A DNA stretch of 6,593 bases, from contig JAITJY010000183.1 in NCBI GenBank assembly GCA_031278675.1, forward strand, positions 1-6,593, given 5' to 3'. Shown here piece after piece: positions 3,041 to 6,593 of this stretch. The translations under genes and the position numbers were made by a program. Source of the DNA: Bifidobacteriaceae bacterium (GTDB taxonomy: Bacteria > Actinomycetota > Actinomycetes > Actinomycetales > WQXJ01). The notes under the pieces were generated by a model, which worked only from the letters and a program-made list of their open reading frames with translations, made no database searches and was not told where the DNA came from. Position 1 is the first letter of the stretch; every line of letters begins with the position of its first letter.

Positions 3041-5959
3041 CTAGACCACCAGGTTGACCAGGCCCGGGGGCCGGACTATCACACGGCGCACGGCGCGCCC
3101 GTCCAGGGCGGCAATCACCGCTGGGTCGGTCAGCACCGCCTCCTCGAGCGCAGCCGCACTGATCGACGGCGGCACCTGCAGACGCGCCCGCAGCTTGCCC
3201 TGGATCTGGACCACTGAGGTCACAGTGTCTTCGGCGAGGTAGACAGGGTCTGCCACAGGGAAGGGTTCATGCGCAATGGACGAGGCGTGCCCCAGACGCT
3301 CCCAGATTTCTTCAGCAATGTGTGGGGCGACCGGAGCCAGCAGTTTGACCAGCACTTCCACGCCGGCGCGGGGCACTGCATGCAATGCAGTCAGATGGTT
3401 GTTCAGCACAATCATCCGCGCAATCGCGGTGTTGAACCGCAGGGCATCAAACTCCTGGCGGACCTCAGCAATGGCGCGGTGCATCGCTTTGAGGGTTTCT
3501 AAGGTGGGCGCTTCGTCACTCACCCGCAGTTCGCCGGTCTCTTCATCAACGGCGTTCCGCCACAGCCGCTGCAAGAACCGCTGTGAACCGACCACGGCCC
3601 GGGTTTCCCACGGGCGCGAGGTGTCCAGCGGCCCCATCGACATCTCATAGAGCCGGAAGGTATCGGCACCATAGGCCTGGTACATCTCATCAGGCGTGAC
3701 CATATTCTTCAGGCCTTTACCCATCTTACCATACTCTTGTTCGACCCTTCCTCCGGTCACGGTATCCGTGAACACCCCCGGCGGGTCCTCGACCACCTGC
3801 TCCACCGGGACGTACTGCCCGCGCGCATCCGTATAGGCATACGCCTGGATATAGCCCTGGTTATAAAGGCGGTGGAACGGCTCAGTCCCAGAAACAAACC
3901 CGAGGTCATAGAGCACCTTGTGCCAAAAACGGGCGTACAGCAGGTGCAGCACCGCGTGCTCCACGCCCCCGACATACAGGTCCACCCCGCCCGCCAGATC
4001 GCCCGGGACCCGCGGCGCCATCCAGTAGTCCTCCTCCACGGCGTCCACCACCCGGTCCGCTTCAGCGGGGTCCAAGTAACGCAGGTAGTACCAGCAAGAT
4101 CCCGCCCAGTTCGGCATGGTGTTGGTGTCCCGCCGGTAGCTGCGCAGCCCGTCGCCCAAGTCCGCCACCAAGTTGACCCACTCCTGGTTACGGGCGAGCG
4201 GCGTCTCCGGCTCCGAATCCACGTCATCGGGCTCGAAGGTCCGCGGCCGGTAGTCCGGCACCTCGGGCAACTCGACCGGCAGCATCACATCCGGCAGCGC
4301 GATCGGTTGGTTGTCGTCGCCGTAGACAATCGGGAACGGCTCCCCCCAGTAGCGCTGCCGCGAGAACAGCCAGTCACGCAGCCGGTACGTCACGGTTGGG
4401 GCGCCCAGGCCACGTTCTTCCAGCCATTGGACGATGACGTCTTTCGCCTCCGTCACACCAAGCCCATTGAGCGAGACGGTAGCGTTAGCCGAGTTGATCG
4501 TCTCTCCTTGACCGGTCCACGCCCCACCGGTCCAATCAGCGGGTGGCCGGACCGTCCGGACGTGAGGCAGGTCGAAGGCCTCGGCGAATTCCCAGTCCCT
4601 GGTGTCCTCCGCCGGCACGGCCATGATCGCACCGGTGCCGTAGTCCATCAGGACGTAGTCTGCGGTGAAGACCGGGATCGGTTGATCATTGACCGGGTTG
4701 ATCGCGAAGATCCCCGTGAATACCCCTGATTTGTCTCGGCCTTCGGCGACCCGTTCGGCGGCGGTCTGGGCGGCCGCTTGGGCCGCATAAGCCCTCACTG
4801 CCTCACGCGGTGTGGCGAAACCGCCCCGCCACACGTCCTTGGTGCCATCCGGCCAGGCGGCGGGGACCGCCTCCTCCAGCAGCGGGTGTTCCGGTGCGAG
4901 CACCATGAAGGTGGCCCCGAACAAGGTGTCCGGCCTGGTGGTGAACACGCTGAGCCGGCGCGCCCCAGCCCCGGCGGCGTCCTCACGGCCGCCGCCGGCG
5001 CCAGCCAGTGCGAACTCGACTGTCGCACCGACCGACCGACCGATCCAGTTGCGCTGCATCGCCACCACTTTGTCCGGCCAGTCGACCTGATCCAGGTCAT
5101 CTGCGAGCCGTTCGGCGTACGCCGTAATCCGCATGTTCCATTGCCGCAGCGATTTGGTGAACACGGGATAGTTGCCGCGCTCGGACCGGCCGTCTGCGGT
5201 GACCTCCTCGTTTGCTAGGACGGTGCCCAAGCCGGGGGCCCAGTTGACCGGCGCATCCGCAATATATGCCAAACGGAAGCGGTTGAGGATGGCGCGGCGG
5301 GCGGCATCGTCCAACGTATCCCAAGGCACCCCGCCCGGCACTGGACGGTGCCCCTGCGCGAATGCGGCCTCCAATTCGGCGATCGGGCGGGCCGCTCCGA
5401 GGCCCCCGTCGCGGCGGGGCGCTGCCGGGTCATACCACGAGTTGAAGATCTGCAAGAAGATCCACTGCGTCCATCGGATGTAGCTGGCGTCGGTGGTGGC
5501 GAACGAGCGGCGCGGATCGTGAGCCAGGCCCAAGCGCCGCAACTGCGCCCGCATGGTGGCAATGTTGTTTAGAGTGGTAACCCCGGGGTGCTGGCCGGTT
5601 TGCAGTGCGTACTGTTCGGCGGGCAGGCCAAAGGCGTCATAGCCGAGGGCGTGGAGCACGTTGTCGCCGAGCATGCGGCGGTAGCGGCCCACCGCGTCCG
5701 TTGCGATGTAGCCCAGCGGGTGCCCCACGTGCAGGCCTTTGCCGGACGGGTAGGGGACCATGTCCATGACGAAGAACTTCGGGACCGCCGGATCGGCGTG
5801 GCCCCCGCCCGCGTCAGTCAAATGTCCTTTGGGGTTGGCCGCCCAAAAGGTGCCGCGGCGCTCCCATTCGTCCTGCCACTTCAGTTCGATTCGTTCCGCG
5901 AGCCCGGCCGTATAGCGCCAGGCGGGTTCTTCTGGTGTTTTCACAGTGGATTCGGACAC
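3041..5959 (-). CDS. leuS: Leucyl-tRNA synthetase
   Basis: A complete 972-residue class I aminoacyl-tRNA synthetase that charges tRNA-Leu with leucine using ATP in the cytoplasm; the length suits actinobacterial LeuRS. The HIGH motif is HVGH (77-80, in 'PYPSGKGLHVGHPLG'). The CP1 editing domain carries the threonine-rich 'TTRPDT' (340-345) and 'AEDTRD' with D452 and D455, so proofreading of mischarged tRNA looks intact. The tRNA-fold segment 'NWAGSCWYYLRYLDP' and the C-terminal 'VRRVIVRPPGLVNLVV' are present. The KMSKS loop reads KMGKG (745-749): the ATP-binding second lysine K748 remains but both serines are glycine. Only one cysteine occurs in the whole protein, so cysteine-based zinc sites found in some LeuRS are absent. 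The start is GTG at 5959; no SD precedes it, but a -10 element six bases upstream suggests leaderless translation. It is transcribed alone, divergent from dps. Confidence 0.97.
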   Translation of the reverse strand: MSESTVKTPEEPAWRYTAGLAERIELKWQDEWERRGTFWAANPKGHLTDAGGGHADPAVPKFFVMDMVPYPSGKGLHVGHPLGYIATDAVGRYRRMLGDNVLHALGYDAFGLPAEQYALQTGQHPGVTTLNNIATMRAQLRRLGLAHDPRRSFATTDASYIRWTQWIFLQIFNSWYDPAAPRRDGGLGAARPIAELEAAFAQGHRPVPGGVPWDTLDDAARRAILNRFRLAYIADAPVNWAPGLGTVLANEEVTADGRSERGNYPVFTKSLRQWNMRITAYAERLADDLDQVDWPDKVVAMQRNWIGRSVGATVEFALAGAGGGREDAAGAGARRLSVFTTRPDTLFGATFMVLAPEHPLLEEAVPAAWPDGTKDVWRGGFATPREAVRAYAAQAAAQTAAERVAEGRDKSGVFTGIFAINPVNDQPIPVFTADYVLMDYGTGAIMAVPAEDTRDWEFAEAFDLPHVRTVRPPADWTGGAWTGQGETINSANATVSLNGLGVTEAKDVIVQWLEERGLGAPTVTYRLRDWLFSRQRYWGEPFPIVYGDDNQPIALPDVMLPVELPEVPDYRPRTFEPDDVDSEPETPLARNQEWVNLVADLGDGLRSYRRDTNTMPNWAGSCWYYLRYLDPAEADRVVDAVEEDYWMAPRVPGDLAGGVDLYVGGVEHAVLHLLYARFWHKVLYDLGFVSGTEPFHRLYNQGYIQAYAYTDARGQYVPVEQVVEDPPGVFTDTVTGGRVEQEYGKMGKGLKNMVTPDEMYQAYGADTFRLYEMSMGPLDTSRPWETRAVVGSQRFLQRLWRNAVDEETGELRVSDEAPTLETLKAMHRAIAEVRQEFDALRFNTAIARMIVLNNHLTALHAVPRAGVEVLVKLLAPVAPHIAEEIWERLGHASSIAHEPFPVADPVYLAEDTVTSVVQIQGKLRARLQVPPSISAAALEEAVLTDPAVIAALDGRAVRRVIVRPPGLVNLVV

Positions 5960-5965
5960 CGCTCT

Positions 5966-5971
5966 AGGTTA
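5966..5971 (-). promoter_or_regulatory. -10 element of leuS, leaderless arrangement
   Basis: On the minus strand TAACCT (TANNNT type) is followed by six bases (AGAGCG) and then the GTG start, which puts the predicted transcription start on the G of GTG. No SD sequence lies between. Leaderless mRNAs with this spacing are common in actinobacteria. The -35 region (around 5989-5995) is poor. Confidence 0.5.
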
Positions 5972-6008
5972 CAAGCAAGCTCCGCCTGGCATCCTTCCGG
6001 CGGCGGGA

Positions 6009-6070
6009 AGCGTGGCAGGACTGAACCAGCCGTTTGATCCGCTGGCGCCGCCGAGGGTGTAGCGTGGCAG
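6009..6070 (+). promoter_or_regulatory. Direct repeat AGCGTGGCAG and candidate dps promoter
   Basis: AGCGTGGCAG occurs at 6009-6018 and 6061-6070, 52 bp apart (about five helical turns), in the leuS-dps divergent region. The second copy overlaps TAGCGT (6060-6065), a possible TANNNT -10 for dps, about 55 bp before its start. TTGATC at 6034-6039 is the nearest -35-like hexamer, but its 20-bp spacing is long. A regulator binding both repeats could control dps; that is inference. Confidence 0.3.
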
Positions 6071-6114
6071 TAGCCAAGAACCCAATCACGCAAGCTGACC
6101 GCTCAACCGTTCAC

Positions 6115-6120
6115 AGGAGG
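6115..6120 (+). promoter_or_regulatory. Ribosome binding site of dps
   Basis: AGGAGG lies five bases before ATG 6126, a full anti-SD match that fixes the start and predicts strong translation. Confidence 0.85.
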
Positions 6121-6125
6121 AAACA

Positions 6126-6566
6126 ATGCCAGCACCACGCACCAATCCGATCCTCCAGGCCGCTTTAGTCGACCTGATTGACCTGTCCCTGCTCGCCAAG
6201 CAGGCCCATTGGAATGTCCGCGGCACCAATTTCAGGTCCGTTCACCTTGAACTCGATGAGATCATTGACCAGGTCAGGATCAATTCGGACGATGTCGCCG
6301 AGCGCCTTGCCGCTGTCGGTGGCAGCCCCGATGGCCGCGCCACCACGGTGGCCGCTACCAGCCAGGTCCCCAGCATTGAACCCGGTCCGATCAACGCTCC
6401 CGTCGTCGTTGCCGAGTTCTCGGAACGCATTAGCGCGGCGGCCCGCCGCATTGAAACGGCCCTGCCCGAACTCGATGAGGATATGCCCTCCCAGGATCTC
6501 CTGATCGAGATTGTCGCGGGCCTAGACAAAGCCGCCTGGATGCTCCGCTCCCAAATCCAGACCTGA
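6126..6566 (+). CDS. dps: Dps-family ferritin-like protein
   Basis: A complete 146-residue protein of the Dps/ferritin-like family, which assembles into 12-subunit shells that oxidise and store iron with peroxide and in some members bind DNA. The signature 'KQAHWNVRGTNF' is at 25-36, and the inter-subunit ferroxidase ligands are all present with the spacing of Listeria Dps: H28, H40, D44, D55, E59 ('SDDVAERL'). The C-terminal 'SQDLLIEIVAGLDKAAWMLRSQ' fits the last helix. The N-terminus is short, with only Arg5 before the first helix, so a lysine-rich DNA-binding tail is missing; iron storage/detoxification without strong DNA binding is the likelier role. It stands alone on the + strand, divergent from leuS, with a strong SD and a candidate repeat-type operator upstream. 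The family call is firm; whether it coats DNA is uncertain. Confidence 0.93.
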   Translation: MPAPRTNPILQAALVDLIDLSLLAKQAHWNVRGTNFRSVHLELDEIIDQVRINSDDVAERLAAVGGSPDGRATTVAATSQVPSIEPGPINAPVVVAEFSERISAAARRIETALPELDEDMPSQDLLIEIVAGLDKAAWMLRSQIQT

Positions 6567-6577
6567 CCCGGCGGCCT

Positions 6578-6593
6578 GGCGCCGCTCGGCGCC
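6578..6593 (+). terminator. Possible terminator hairpin downstream of dps, cut by window end
   Basis: GGCGCC (6578-6583) can pair with GGCGCC (6588-6593) around a GCTC loop, 11 bases after the dps stop. The sequence stops at the window edge, so a following T-tract cannot be judged. Each arm is self-palindromic, so alternative pairings exist. Confidence 0.4.

Noticed and set aside
2845..3057. + strand open frame of 70 codons rich in Pro and Ala
   Set aside because: It begins at GTG without SD, is created by the 9-bp tandem repeat and runs into the antisense of leuS; low-complexity artefact.
3737..4729. 330-codon + strand open frame antisense to leuS
   Set aside because: It is the complement of conserved leuS codons, with Arg/Val/His-rich sequence and no RBS; a GC-rich antisense shadow.

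Overview
The window comes from a high-GC Gram-positive bacterium, most probably an actinomycete (Actinomycetota). The reasons are the very high GC content and GC-ending codons throughout, GTG starts, a vapBC-type locus of actinobacterial style, a leucyl-tRNA synthetase with the actinobacterial KMG-type signature loop, and a leuS promoter laid out for a leaderless transcript. I cannot name a genus from the sequence alone.

Layout from left to right: (1) the 3' end of a + strand gene for an AAA ATPase of the DUF4143 family (2-430), cut by the window edge. (2) A short convergent intergenic region with a duplicated 17-nt hairpin-forming sequence. (3) A complete - strand PfkB/ribokinase-family sugar kinase (612-1568) with a strong Shine-Dalgarno, but with its NXXE motif replaced. 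(4) A - strand toxin-antitoxin remnant: an intact VapB-like ribbon-helix-helix antitoxin (1986-2351) overlapping the start of a PIN-domain VapC toxin that loses recognisable sequence after about 45 codons, so the antitoxin appears orphaned. (5) A gene-poor stretch (2361-3040) holding a G-quadruplex-type G-run cluster, five perfect copies of an AT-rich 21-bp repeat in both orientations with 31-bp phasing, and a 9-bp tandem repeat running up to the leuS stop codon. (6) A complete - strand leuS (3041-5959). (7) A divergent promoter region and a + strand Dps-family ferritin-like gene (6126-6566), followed by the start of a possible terminator hairpin at the window end.

The genes do not form one pathway. 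leuS is housekeeping. dps is iron/oxidative-stress defence. The sugar kinase stands alone and is probably catabolic. The vapB/vapC remnant and the DUF4143 ATPase are typical accessory genes, and the region from 1 to about 3040 looks like a variable segment next to a core segment (leuS-dps). The strongest undescribed signal is the 21-bp repeat cluster at 2505-2731. It is not a CRISPR array (spacers of 10 nt, mixed orientation, no cas genes) and no gene in the window explains it.
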